A DNA stretch of 64,000 nucleotides from Paenibacillus auburnensis (GTDB taxonomy: Bacteria; Bacillota; Bacilli; Paenibacillales; Paenibacillaceae), in the NCBI RefSeq assembly GCF_927798115.1, contig NZ_CAKMMG010000016.1, positions 1-64,000 of the forward strand, in the 5' to 3' direction. Each line of letters begins with the position of its first letter. Positions within the stretch are counted from its first letter, which is position 1. The position numbers were made by a program, and so were the translations under genes. A model generated the notes under the pieces. The model was given only the letters and a program-made list of their open reading frames with translations. It was not told where the DNA came from and did no database searches. Below, piece by piece: positions 1 through 8,466 of the stretch.

Positions 1-2
1 TT

Positions 3-992
3 ATTATTGTAGTATATTTATTTACTCTTTTTTCATTTTATTTTGCTGTTGCAAATATATTAAAAGTAGGATTATCTAATATTACTAATAATATGGTTTT
101 GAGAATTCAATTATCTACACTTGGCCCGTTTGCAATAGTTCTTATGTTTCCTTTAGGGGTTTCTACATATTACTGGATAAGGCTAATTGATGGTGATAGA
201 AAGTTTGCTGTTAAATTTAAAACAATACTATTCTCCTTAATGGCTTTTGTTGTTGCTTTTTTCAGAGGTCAAAGGACTGATCTAATATTAATAATATTGT
301 TGCCTTTACTTTACTATTTTTATAAAAAAAGAAAAATCTCCATTTTAGTATTAAGTTTTTTTGGTCTTATCATCTTATCTTCGGTTTATGCTATTTTCTT
401 TAAAGTAACTACAAATAGTTTGGGATTAAATATTAGTGAAGCTGTAAAAGGTGTGCTAAGTGGAGACTTGGATAGAAATTGGACTTATTGGATGAGTGTA
501 GTGAATTCCAATTTTGTTTCAAACAATATTATGAGTGAATCATTTTCAGGATACTTATATACCCTACTTACTTTTATCCCTAGAAGTATAGTTGATTTCA
601 AAGGATATTCTACGGAAACATGGTTTGTTTATTTCATGGGGAACAATGTTTTTTACGAATGGGGGGTAGCGTCACTTGCGAACATAAATTGGGGAATTAC
701 ATTGAGCGGACTTAGCGAGGGAATTATTAATGCTGGATACATTGGAGGAGTAATTTTCAGTATATTATCAGGATATTTATTAAGAATAATGGATACAATG
801 GTTGCAAAATATAAATATTTAACTTCGTGTATCCCACTGATTTCCTTGCTTTTGTCAGGATATACCTTTTATAACATAATTGTTATTTATTTACCGGTTG
901 TACTAACCTTAGTTGTACTAAATAAAAGAGATATAATAAAAGGGAGTTATCCAAGTGGTGAAAAAAGTATCAATAATTATGGGGATATATAA
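3..992 (+). CDS. Oligosaccharide repeat-unit polymerase, Wzy-like (5' partial)
   Basis: The frame is open from the left edge of the window, so the N-terminus is missing; the first internal ATG (93) is not a credible start because hydrophobic coding sequence continues upstream of it. The visible 329 codons hold many hydrophobic membrane segments separated by short basic loops, plus a longer polar stretch near the middle. This is the usual look of O-antigen or capsule repeat-unit polymerases, which join lipid-linked repeat units outside the membrane. Assignment rests on topology and on the neighbouring glycosyltransferases and flippase, since these polymerases share little sequence. Its 3' end overlaps the next gene by 38 bases. 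Base composition is strongly AT-rich. Confidence 0.6.
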   Translation: MIVVYLFTLFSFYFAVANILKVGLSNITNNMVLRIQLSTLGPFAIVLMFPLGVSTYYWIRLIDGDRKFAVKFKTILFSLMAFVVAFFRGQRTDLILIILLPLLYYFYKKRKISILVLSFFGLIILSSVYAIFFKVTTNSLGLNISEAVKGVLSGDLDRNWTYWMSVVNSNFVSNNIMSESFSGYLYTLLTFIPRSIVDFKGYSTETWFVYFMGNNVFYEWGVASLANINWGITLSGLSEGIINAGYIGGVIFSILSGYLLRIMDTMVAKYKYLTSCIPLISLLLSGYTFYNIIVIYLPVVLTLVVLNKRDIIKGSYPSGEKSINNYGDI

Positions 993-1791
993 TTGTGAGA
1001 AAACCTTGGCAGAAACTTTAGATTCAATTCTTAATCAGTCTTATGGTAATTGGGAACTTATTATGTGCGATGATGGTTCTACTGACAACAGTTTTAAAAT
1101 AGCTAAGGATTATTCATCAACAGAAAGTAGAATGAAATTATTAATACATCAAAAAAATAATGGACTAGCTAAGACTCTTAATGATTGTCTTGAGTGTGCA
1201 ACTGGTGAATATATAATGAGACATGACGCTGATGATCTAATGGTTAAAAATAGGATTGAAAAGCAAGTATTATATATGAACCAAAACATATGTGATGCCT
1301 GTGGATCAGGGGCATTTATTTTTGATGAATCAGGGATATGGGGACTAAGGCAGCCTAAGGAGATTCAGGACAAGTATAGCATGATAAAAGCAGCTCCATT
1401 TATTCATCCTACAGTTATAATGAAAAGAAGTGTTCTGAATGCAGTAGGTGGTTATTCTGATAACAATTTAACAAGAAAAAGATTAGAAGATTATGATCTT
1501 TGGATAAAACTATTTGAGAAAGAATTTATACTTCGTAATATACAAGAACCACTTATTTATTTCAGGGAAGACAGAGATTCATATACCCGGAAAAAAAGAC
1601 TTTTTAGACTTATCGAAATGAAGGCTAGGTTAAATGCATGTAAAAGACTAAAGGTTCCACATATAAAAAGGATTGGTGCTTTCAAACCCTTACTGGTCAT
1701 GATCCTACCTAAAGGAATCCTAAGAAAACATCATATTAATAAATCAATTGTAAACTTAAAAAATGAGCAAAAACAAATAGAAAAACAATAA
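955..1791 (+). CDS. Family 2 glycosyltransferase
   Basis: A 278-residue GT-A fold enzyme. The N-terminus shows the GT2 pattern MGIYNCEKTLAETLDSIL followed by CDDGSTDNS (UDP-sugar binding) and a metal-binding RHDADD motif near residue 90, with a downstream acceptor-side ED motif (RLEDYDLW). It should transfer a sugar from a nucleotide donor to a lipid-linked glycan intermediate on the cytoplasmic face. Starts are tandem GTG codons (955 and 958) behind AAAGGGAG. The gene overlaps the end of the polymerase and belongs to the same AT-rich polysaccharide cluster. Sugar specificity cannot be read from the sequence. Confidence 0.85.
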   Translation: MVKKVSIIMGIYNCEKTLAETLDSILNQSYGNWELIMCDDGSTDNSFKIAKDYSSTESRMKLLIHQKNNGLAKTLNDCLECATGEYIMRHDADDLMVKNRIEKQVLYMNQNICDACGSGAFIFDESGIWGLRQPKEIQDKYSMIKAAPFIHPTVIMKRSVLNAVGGYSDNNLTRKRLEDYDLWIKLFEKEFILRNIQEPLIYFREDRDSYTRKKRLFRLIEMKARLNACKRLKVPHIKRIGAFKPLLVMILPKGILRKHHINKSIVNLKNEQKQIEKQ

Positions 1792-1859
1792 AAAGTTTTG
1801 GACTAATGTGTCCTTATATTTGGATTTAATAAGTTAATAGTAAAGGATGTCTGATTAGA

Positions 1860-2579
1860 GTGGGGAAAATACCAAAATTGATTCATTATTGTTGGTTTGG
1901 AAGAGGTGAACTTCCTGATTTAGCTAAAAAGTGTATTAAAAGCTGGCAGGAAATACTACCGGATTTTGAGATCAAAGTGTGGAACGAAGACAATTTTGAT
2001 ATTGCATCTAATAACTATGTGAAAGAAGCTTATGATGCTAAAAAATATGCCTTTGTTACAGATTATGTGCGACTATATGCTTTGTTTCATGAAGGTGGTA
2101 TCTATATGGATACAGATGTAGAGGTGGTTAAACCATTAGATAGTTTTTTAGAACATGAAGCTTTTACAGGATTTCAAACAATCGATGAGTTGCCGACTGG
2201 TTTAATAGCATCAGTGTCTGGTAATCATTGGATAAAGGAAAATTTAAATGTGTATAAAGAGAAAAGTTTTTTAAAACAAGATGGAACATTTGATACCACA
2301 GCTAATGTATACTCAATTACGAATATTTCAAAAAAAATGGGCTTCAAAGAGGGAAATGATTTTCATTATTTGATGAATGAAGTAGCGGTTTATCCAATAG
2401 AGTATTTTTGTGCTAAAGACTTTGCAACTAATAAGTTATATGTAACAGAGAACACATATGCAATTCATCATTTTGCAGGTTCATGGCTTTCACCAAAAGA
2501 AAAAATGAAATTAAAATTACGAGGAATTATTGGATCAACAATGTATGAAAAATTTAAAAATGTAATTTTGAATAAATGA
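1860..2579 (+). CDS. Capsular polysaccharide glycosyltransferase (GT32-like, DXD)
   Basis: A 239-residue protein beginning IPKLIHYCWFG, the opening motif of the Gly_transf_sug / GT32 group, with the DXD motif in MDTDVEVVKPLDSFL around residue 84-90 after YVRLYALFHEGGIY. Members add hexose or hexosamine residues to surface polysaccharides. The GTG start at 1860 was chosen because the conserved motif begins four codons later and AAAGGA lies about 13 bases upstream. It is the third gene of the cluster, with a 68-base gap before it. Confidence 0.8.
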   Translation: MGKIPKLIHYCWFGRGELPDLAKKCIKSWQEILPDFEIKVWNEDNFDIASNNYVKEAYDAKKYAFVTDYVRLYALFHEGGIYMDTDVEVVKPLDSFLEHEAFTGFQTIDELPTGLIASVSGNHWIKENLNVYKEKSFLKQDGTFDTTANVYSITNISKKMGFKEGNDFHYLMNEVAVYPIEYFCAKDFATNKLYVTENTYAIHHFAGSWLSPKEKMKLKLRGIIGSTMYEKFKNVILNK

Positions 2580-2616
2580 ACATAACTTTGATAACTTTAG
2601 TGAAAGGTGATTATAA

Positions 2617-3267
2617 ATGTTTTTTAATTTCTTCATTCCGGATTTTTTAAAAGAGTACATTTACTTAACTAAGCTAAAAATGAAGTTTCGCAGTTGTAAA
2701 ATTTATTCTTTTAGAATAGCAAAGAATGTGGAGATGGGGAAATCTGTTATTATTATGAATAATGCTGTAGTTCATAAAAACTGTAAAATTTCTGATTATA
2801 GTTATATCAATTCTAATACATTCTTGGGATATGCTGAAATTGGAAAATTTAGTTCTGTGGGATGTAATTGTCAGATTGGTGTACCAATACATCCTAGTAA
2901 CTACATAAGTACCTCTCCGTTTACCTATGGACCTAATAATTTATTTGATGTGCCATCCTTTTATGAAGAATTTCAAACAAAAACAATAATAGGCAACGAT
3001 TGTTGGATAGGGAGTAATGTTGTTATTATGCAAGGTGTTAGAATTGGGGATGGAGCTATCGTTGGGGCAGGATCAGTAGTAACTAAGGATGTTCCACCTT
3101 ATAGTGTTGTTGCTGGTATCCCTAGCAAATTTATAAAATTGAGGTTTAATCAAGAAAAGATTGATGCTTTAATGGATCTTAAATGGTGGGAAAAGGATAT
3201 AGAAAAAATAAAAGAATATAAACATTTATTTATAAGTGGGGATAAATGGTATTTTAATATGAAGTAG
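2617..3267 (+). CDS. Hexapeptide-repeat (LbH) O-acyltransferase
   Basis: A 216-residue CatB/Vat-type left-handed beta-helix protein. Imperfect hexapeptide repeats run through the middle and the C-terminal half has IGNDCWIGSNVVIMQGVRIG followed by GDGAIVGAGSVVTKDVPPYS and AGIPSK, the classic xenobiotic/sugar acetyltransferase end. A His near residue 92 (VPIHPSNYIS) corresponds to the catalytic histidine region of this family. It probably O-acetylates a sugar of the repeat unit made by its neighbours, using acetyl-CoA. The start follows AAAGGTGA. Confidence 0.82.
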   Translation: MFFNFFIPDFLKEYIYLTKLKMKFRSCKIYSFRIAKNVEMGKSVIIMNNAVVHKNCKISDYSYINSNTFLGYAEIGKFSSVGCNCQIGVPIHPSNYISTSPFTYGPNNLFDVPSFYEEFQTKTIIGNDCWIGSNVVIMQGVRIGDGAIVGAGSVVTKDVPPYSVVAGIPSKFIKLRFNQEKIDALMDLKWWEKDIEKIKEYKHLFISGDKWYFNMK

Positions 3268-3306
3268 TACCTATACATTTTGCAATTAATATTAGGCAGG
3301 TAGATC

Positions 3307-4830
3307 ATGAAGAAAACTGCATTATATTTGGTGATAATTACCGTATTTTCAAACATTCTTGGTTTTTTGCGAGATATTGTTCTCTCATATTTTTATGGAA
3401 CCTCTGGGGTAAGTGATGCCTATTTAATTTCATTAACTATACCTGGAATTATTTTTACTTTTATAGGTGTGGGGCTTAGTACTATATTTATCCCAGTATA
3501 CAGTAGTGCATTAAATGAAAAAGATCAAATTTCAGCAGATAAATTTATGAATAATACTATCAATTTTTTGTTAATAGCGTGTAGTGTTATTGTTGTGATA
3601 GGTTTAGTATTTGCTGAAGAAAGTGTAAAACTATTTGCCTCGGGTTTTAAAGGTGATACTTTAAAGTTAGCTGTTTCTTTTACTAAGATAAGTATATTTG
3701 GAATTTATTTTTCTGGATTAATATACATCTTAAGTGGCTACTTGCAAATTAAAAATAAATTTATCATTACTGCTACTATGGGATTGCCCTTTAATATTGT
3801 AGGTATACTTTTTATATACTTAGGCCACAAGTATAATATTATGTTTCTTTCTGTTGGTAGTATCGCTTCAGTGGCCATCCAATTCCTTTGCTTGCTTTAT
3901 TTTGCAAAGAAGCAAGGGTTTAAATATGAAACTAGTTTAAATAAAAATGATGAATATTTCAAAAAAATGTTGAATTTATCTATCCCTGTTATATTGGGGG
4001 TATCTGTAAATCAAATAAATTCTTTAGTTGATCAAATGATAGCTTCAAACTTAGGTTCTGGCGGTATATCTGCACTTAATTATGCAAATAAAATTAATTT
4101 GTCTATTAACACTATTTTTGTAATGTCAGTAGTAACTATACTGTATCCTAAAATTTCAAAACTAGCCGCTGAAAAAAAAGTTGAAGAATTAAAAAAATCA
4201 GCAACAGAGACTATAAATATTGTAATAATATTAATCATACCTATTACTATGGGAGTATTAGTTTTTTCTAATCAAATAATAACTTTGTTATTTGGTAGAG
4301 GAGCTTTTGATAGCTTCGCAATTAATATGACTTCAAAAGTATTAATATATTTTTCAATTGGATTAATTGGAATTGGATTAAGAGAAGTTTTATCAAGAGT
4401 CTTTTACTCCATGCAAGATACTAAAACACCTATGATAAATGCTGCTATTGGATTAGGTTTAAATATCATCTTAAATATTATACTATCAAAATATTTAGGT
4501 ATTGGTGGATTAGCATTAGCCACGAGCATTTCAGCAATTTTCACATCAATTCTATTATTCATAAATCTGACTAAAAAAATTGGGGATTTTGCCTATAAAG
4601 AAATGTTAAGTGTTTTTTCTAAAACGTTTGTTTCATCTGTAATAATGTCATTGGGTTCCCAACTCATTTTTACGTTTGTATCATCTAAGATTAATTTGAA
4701 TATATATTTGTTTATATCAATCTTTTTTGCAATCGTAATATATTCAGTTTTAATTTATATAATGAGAATTGATATTGTAATAAAATTTACTAAAAATTGG
4801 AAATTAAAGTTAAAAATGCGAAAGGTGTGA
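3307..4830 (+). CDS. MurJ/MviN-type lipid-linked oligosaccharide flippase
   Basis: A 507-residue polytopic membrane protein with about 14 predicted transmembrane segments. The start, with LGFLRDIVLSYFYG and SDAYLISLTIPGIIF then IPVYSSAL, is the MurJ/MviN signature of the MOP exporter superfamily rather than the usual Wzx pattern. MurJ flips lipid II; inside a polysaccharide cluster, between an acyltransferase and galE, this copy more likely flips the repeat unit made by its neighbours. The start follows GGCAGG. It is AT-rich like the cluster and only 10 bases separate it from galE. Whether it also supports peptidoglycan synthesis cannot be decided here. Confidence 0.8.
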   Translation: MKKTALYLVIITVFSNILGFLRDIVLSYFYGTSGVSDAYLISLTIPGIIFTFIGVGLSTIFIPVYSSALNEKDQISADKFMNNTINFLLIACSVIVVIGLVFAEESVKLFASGFKGDTLKLAVSFTKISIFGIYFSGLIYILSGYLQIKNKFIITATMGLPFNIVGILFIYLGHKYNIMFLSVGSIASVAIQFLCLLYFAKKQGFKYETSLNKNDEYFKKMLNLSIPVILGVSVNQINSLVDQMIASNLGSGGISALNYANKINLSINTIFVMSVVTILYPKISKLAAEKKVEELKKSATETINIVIILIIPITMGVLVFSNQIITLLFGRGAFDSFAINMTSKVLIYFSIGLIGIGLREVLSRVFYSMQDTKTPMINAAIGLGLNIILNIILSKYLGIGGLALATSISAIFTSILLFINLTKKIGDFAYKEMLSVFSKTFVSSVIMSLGSQLIFTFVSSKINLNIYLFISIFFAIVIYSVLIYIMRIDIVIKFTKNWKLKLKMRKV

Positions 4831-4840
4831 TATATAATAT

Positions 4841-5854
4841 ATGGCAATATTAGTAACGGGCGGAACAGGTTATATCGGTAGTCATACAATTATCGAATTG
4901 CTTAACGAGGGCCACGACGTTGTAATTGTCGATAATTTGAGCAACAGCAAAATAGAAGTACTACAACGAATAAAGCAGATTACTAGTAAAGATTTTAAGT
5001 TTCACGAGGTTGATATTCTTTGTAAAGAGGCCCTTGAAGAAATTTTTATAGAGAATTCCATTGATGCAGTTATTCATTTCGCTGGCCTTAAAGCTGTGGC
5101 AGAATCTGTTGTAAAGCCACTTTTTTATTATGACAACAACATTACTGGTACATTAGTTCTTTGTGAGTTAATGGAGAAATATAACGTAAAAAAAATGGTT
5201 TTTAGCTCATCTGCAACAGTCTATAGAGCAAGTAATTCTCCTCTAACAGAAGATTCGGAATTAGGAGCAACAAATCCCTATGGTAACACCAAACTAATGA
5301 TTGAACAAATATTACGGGATCTATGTATTTCTAATAGTTCATGGGGAGTTACAATCCTTAGATATTTTAACCCAATAGGAGCTCATGAAAGTGGTTTAGT
5401 TGGTGAAGATTCAGTTGGTATTCCCAATAATTTAATGCCCTATATAACACAAGTTGCAGTAGGTAAGAGAGAGCAATTAAATATCTATGGTAATGATTAT
5501 AATACATATGATGGTACTGGTATTAGGGATTATATTCATGTTGTAGATCTTGCTAAAGGACATCTAAGAGCCCTTAATAAAATCTTTGATGAAGAAAAAG
5601 TTAATGTATATAATTTAGGTACAGGAAAAGGATATAGTGTTTTAGAAGTAGTACATAAATTCTCTAAATCTACAGGTATTGATATACCATATACATTCTG
5701 TAATAGAAGACCTGGGGATGTTGAGGTTTGTTATGCAGATTCTTCAAAAGCCTTTAAAGAATTAGGATGGAAATCTGAACGGGACTTAGAGGAGATGTGT
5801 AAGGATGCTTGGAGATGGCAAACGTTAAATCCGTATGGTTATACAGAGAAATAG
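4841..5854 (+). CDS. galE: UDP-glucose 4-epimerase
   Basis: A 337-residue short-chain dehydrogenase-type epimerase that interconverts UDP-glucose and UDP-galactose. The NAD-binding Rossmann motif GGTGYIGSH is at residues 7-15, the catalytic Ser region is FSSSATVYRAS, and the YxxxK pair is YGNTK. YFNPIGAH and GIRDYIHVVDLA are family-specific. The position after ATVY, normally Gly, is Arg here. The gene closes the polysaccharide cluster and supplies a nucleotide sugar for it. Its start region is less AT-rich than the genes before it. Confidence 0.93.
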   Translation: MAILVTGGTGYIGSHTIIELLNEGHDVVIVDNLSNSKIEVLQRIKQITSKDFKFHEVDILCKEALEEIFIENSIDAVIHFAGLKAVAESVVKPLFYYDNNITGTLVLCELMEKYNVKKMVFSSSATVYRASNSPLTEDSELGATNPYGNTKLMIEQILRDLCISNSSWGVTILRYFNPIGAHESGLVGEDSVGIPNNLMPYITQVAVGKREQLNIYGNDYNTYDGTGIRDYIHVVDLAKGHLRALNKIFDEEKVNVYNLGTGKGYSVLEVVHKFSKSTGIDIPYTFCNRRPGDVEVCYADSSKAFKELGWKSERDLEEMCKDAWRWQTLNPYGYTEK

Positions 5855-6316
5855 ACTTAATAATTTAAGGTTAAGATATTTATACTTTGTCTTTAGAATA
5901 ATTTCTGGTTCACTAAATACTTTTCTTCTTATTTATCTAGTTAATCTATTTAGAGGTCTCGGTTAAATTTCAAAAAATGTCTTTATCTTTTTGGATTTTA
6001 TAGAGGAATTATGGCCAATAGGTATGTGTTTCTCCTATGGCATCACCAGTACAGATGCGGTTATTTCGAGTTGAATGAGAACTCGTCTGGATTAGTTTTG
6101 ATTGCTAAGTTGTCAAGATGTTGAAACCAAATGGATGCCTATAGACTCTGCCTTTTGGTTGTTTGAATTGTAAATTTCTCCAGATATCTAAGCGTTTTCG
6201 AAGTTGAACCATGAAATGTTCAGAAGTTTTAGTGGTATCATCTACGATTTGTAGGACGTGCAAGCATTGGCATTCCGTAACTATGATTAACATATATAAA
6301 GTTAGAATTTCCTCCC
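5855..6316. other. Gene-poor stretch after the polysaccharide cluster
   Basis: About 460 bases with no convincing gene. A 62-codon open frame on the - strand (6105-6293) has no recognisable motif and no clear ribosome-binding site, so I leave it unannotated. I see no clear intrinsic terminator for galE. The segment looks like decayed sequence at the edge of the polysaccharide cassette. Confidence 0.4.
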
Positions 6317-6752
6317 ATGGAAAAAGAAAAAAAAGGATTTCTTAATAAACCTTACCGTATTCTCCTTAATCCTGAGCATCGTGTACAGTGTAATTGTAGC
6401 CAATGTAGGTAACTCTTTAGTATTCGCAACTCCGTATGTAGTGGTTCGGGGGATGCTGTTGTATTTATACTGTTTTTTCTCATTTTGTATATGTCTCATA
6501 TTGTGCTTAGTCTGTTGCATTACCTTAATTTTTAGAATGCAGCATGGAAGCTTTCCACTAAATGATAATTTAAATATTGTAGTAGAAGCTATAATTATCA
6601 TCCTGTACTTTTATTTCAATGATCCGATCGTGTTATTCTTACTTGTTACACCGGTGGTCTTCTATTTTTTCTCAGGGGAAACCGTTCGGATCCTAAAAGC
6701 CAGACCATATTTATCACTAACATTAGGCCTTGCTCCATGCAGGATTCGTTAA
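6317..6752 (+). pseudogene. Small membrane protein gene with a frameshift in an A8 run
   Basis: An ATG at 6317 opens Met-Glu-Lys-Glu-Lys-Lys and then runs into eight consecutive A (6327-6334). In the annotated frame it stops soon after, but reading with one A fewer joins it to a continuous hydrophobic frame ending at 6752. The joined product would be about 144 residues with several transmembrane segments and no family I recognise. No good ribosome-binding site precedes 6317. The 3' end runs close to the decayed lipoprotein copy. It may be a true pseudogene, a slippage-controlled gene or a base-call error in the homopolymer. Confidence 0.45.
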
Positions 6753-6821
6753 TCAATGGGCGAATACTGACGTGCAGGGCCTGTTAAATTTTCTTAAAGC
6801 TGTGCTTCCTATTCAATATCC

Positions 6822-7147
6822 TCCGAACCCCCGCTCCCCTCCACCACCGCCTTCTGTAGTATATGCATATTTCATTTCACCTGACGGGCCGGGCTCCTTG
6901 CCGATATATTTCAAAAATTTTTTGAGACATGGCTGTCGCTATCCTTTTTCTAATAAACATAATAGGTGGAAGCCCAATTGCTGGTATGTCCTTTGAACGC
7001 GTTGATGTAATCCAGCTCCTTGGCAGTCTTAATTCCCGTAAGATCCTGCTGTTCAATTCCTGAATATATATTGTCTTTGCCGCTGCAGCCGCCGACTAAC
7101 ATAGCACTGAGCAGGAGTAGAATAGGTAACCGCTTCAAGGTCATCAC
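6822..7147 (-). pseudogene. Decayed copy of the 14.3 kb lipoprotein gene
   Basis: The first 65 codons (7147 leftward) match the intact lipoprotein with four substitutions, including the signal peptide and the lipobox VGGCSG. A CAG codon of the intact gene is TAG here (6950-6952), ending the frame. Beyond it the match continues to about 6822, but a stretch of roughly 115 bases present in the intact gene is missing. The deletion junction lies at a short direct repeat (CCCGCTCC) present twice in the intact gene. It still has AAGGAG upstream. Confidence 0.85.
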
Positions 7148-7281
7148 CGCTCCTTATATTCCAGGGTAAGAAAGTTTTTTGTCAATCATGCTCTCCAGAT
7201 ATATCGTATAATGGATAATTATTTGATTCAATCCGCTCGATCACGGCGTAATAACAGCTAAGAAGGGAGGGTAACTATCTC

Positions 7282-7593
7282 GTGGGACTATCCTCAAAAG
7301 TACTGCTGAAAGCTCTGGTGGCTTTAAGTCCGAGTATCATTCTGCTCCTGATCTTAATAGATCAATTTCCGTACACAGGGCTCGGGAGAATTGTTGCACT
7401 CCCTATCATTATCCTGATGAACCTGCTGCTCATTGGTTTAGGTTTGTTAGTAATCGGGCGATTACAACTCCGCTACAGGATTGTTCTGTGGGGATTCATA
7501 ATTATGGTTACTTTGTGTTTTGCTCTGCTAATGTATCCTCAGGAATACGGACCCAGTGTTGCTGAGGAATTGTGGGATAGGTTAGTAGAATGA
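7282..7593 (+). CDS. Small hypothetical membrane protein
   Basis: A 103-residue frame starting at GTG 7282, behind a strong AGGGAGGG about 10 bases upstream. It has three hydrophobic segments, at about residues 8-27, 35-58 and 66-86, and a polar tail beginning YPQEYGPSVAEE. I recognise no family. It runs opposite to the flanking remnant lipoprotein and hpt genes. The other copy of this block lacks the gene, but about 30 bases corresponding to its tail survive there in inverted orientation (14874-14903), so it was probably ancestral to both copies and lost from the right one. Intact start signals support expression. Confidence 0.5.
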   Translation: MGLSSKVLLKALVALSPSIILLLILIDQFPYTGLGRIVALPIIILMNLLLIGLGLLVIGRLQLRYRIVLWGFIIMVTLCFALLMYPQEYGPSVAEELWDRLVE

Positions 7594-7596
7594 TTT

Positions 7597-7660
7597 GAAA
7601 AAAACGGACACTTCTCCTGCCCAGTCATTCTGAGTGAATGCTGGTGGGAGAGGTGTCCGT
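7597..7660 (-). terminator. Terminator hairpin of the decayed hpt copy
   Basis: Arms CGGACAC...TCCTGCCCAG and CTGGTGGGAGAGGTGTCCG surround CATTCTGAGTGAATG, followed on the - strand by a run of T (7598-7604). It is the counterpart of the terminator at 14931-15000, with some extra mismatches. Confidence 0.75.
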
Positions 7661-7682
7661 TGTTGGTTGGTGCCTGATAGTG

Positions 7683-8212
7683 TTACTGCTGTTCCTCAGT
7701 CTCCACAATCCATACCTCCGGCAGGTTGCGGTACTGTTCGGCATAGTCGAGTCCGTACCCGACGACAAATTCGTCGGGGATCTCGATGCCGCAGTAGTCG
7801 ATGGGAATATCGGCCAGACGGCGGGAGGGTTTGCTGAGGATGGTGCAGATGGACACGCTTGCCGCTTCGCGGAGGGCGAACAGCTGCCCCAGATGCTGCA
7901 GGGTGAGTCCGGAGTCGATCAGATCCTCGACGAGCAGCACATGCTTGCTGCGGATATTAATATCCTGCTTGATTGTTATTACGCCTGAAGTGGTGGAACT
8001 GCTGCCGTAGCTGGAGACGGACATATAGTCAATGGCCACGGGGAAGGTGATTTCCCGCATCAGGTCGGCCATGAATACGGCAAGAGCCTTTTCAGGATTC
8101 CGATGAGCACGAGCTCTTTTCCTTCATAATCGCGTGAGATGGCCGCGCCCAGCTCCTCCACCCGGCTCTCAAGCTGGGCTTTGCTAACCAGTACCCTGCG
8201 AAGTTCCTTCAT
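7683..8212 (-). pseudogene. Frameshifted copy of hpt
   Basis: The gene would start at ATG 8212 and end at 7683, as in the intact copy at 15019-15552. An extra T in a short T run near 8091-8094 shifts the frame after about 40 codons, ending the first part and leaving the C-terminal 129 codons in another frame. In that C-terminal part, only three substitutions and a two-residue deletion separate it from the intact protein. The PRPP-binding motif VLLVEDLIDSG is still present. The near identity implies a recent duplication, recent gene conversion or relaxed selection of short duration. Confidence 0.88.
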
Positions 8213-8244
8213 TACCACTGCTCCTTGTGAATCATCTTCAATGC

Positions 8245-8466
8245 TCAGGATGTTCGATCCTTCTTCTTTGCATAACATCATGTGCCCCGCTTTCGTAGAT
8301 GGTGGTCGATGAGACGAGGGCGGTTTTGGCATGCTCATGCATCTGGGGGATGGTCAGCGCGGCGCAGTTGCACATCGTGGATTTAATTTAACTGATGCTG
8401 AGGTCCAGTTTGTCTTTGAGTCTGCCAGCATAAGGGATGAAGGAATCCCCACCCTCCTCGAATTCG
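8245..8466 (-). pseudogene. 3' fragment of the guaB-like gene
   Basis: About 74 codons matching the C-terminus of the intact IMPDH-like gene at 15585. The fragment carries an in-frame TAA where the intact gene has the AAA of SISKIKST, and it is cut off at about 8466 where homology ends. It has no promoter or start and is not functional. Confidence 0.85.

Larger units (their letters stand above)
6775..8466 (-). repeat. Degenerate direct copy of the lipoprotein - hpt - guaB 3' block
   Basis: This segment matches 14306-15810 in the same orientation: remnant lipoprotein, hpt terminator hairpin, frameshifted hpt and the 3' end of the guaB-like gene. The match stops abruptly at about 8466, inside the guaB-like gene, where AT-rich unrelated sequence begins. 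The left edge fades gradually at about 6775-6820. The hpt part is nearly identical between copies whereas the lipoprotein part is more decayed. A small + strand gene (7282-7593) lies inside this copy and is missing from the other. Together the copies form direct repeats flanking the SLH protein gene. Confidence 0.85.

Noticed and set aside
6105..6293. 62-codon - strand frame, considered as a transposase remnant
   Set aside because: No family motif, terminal inverted repeats or target-site duplication visible.
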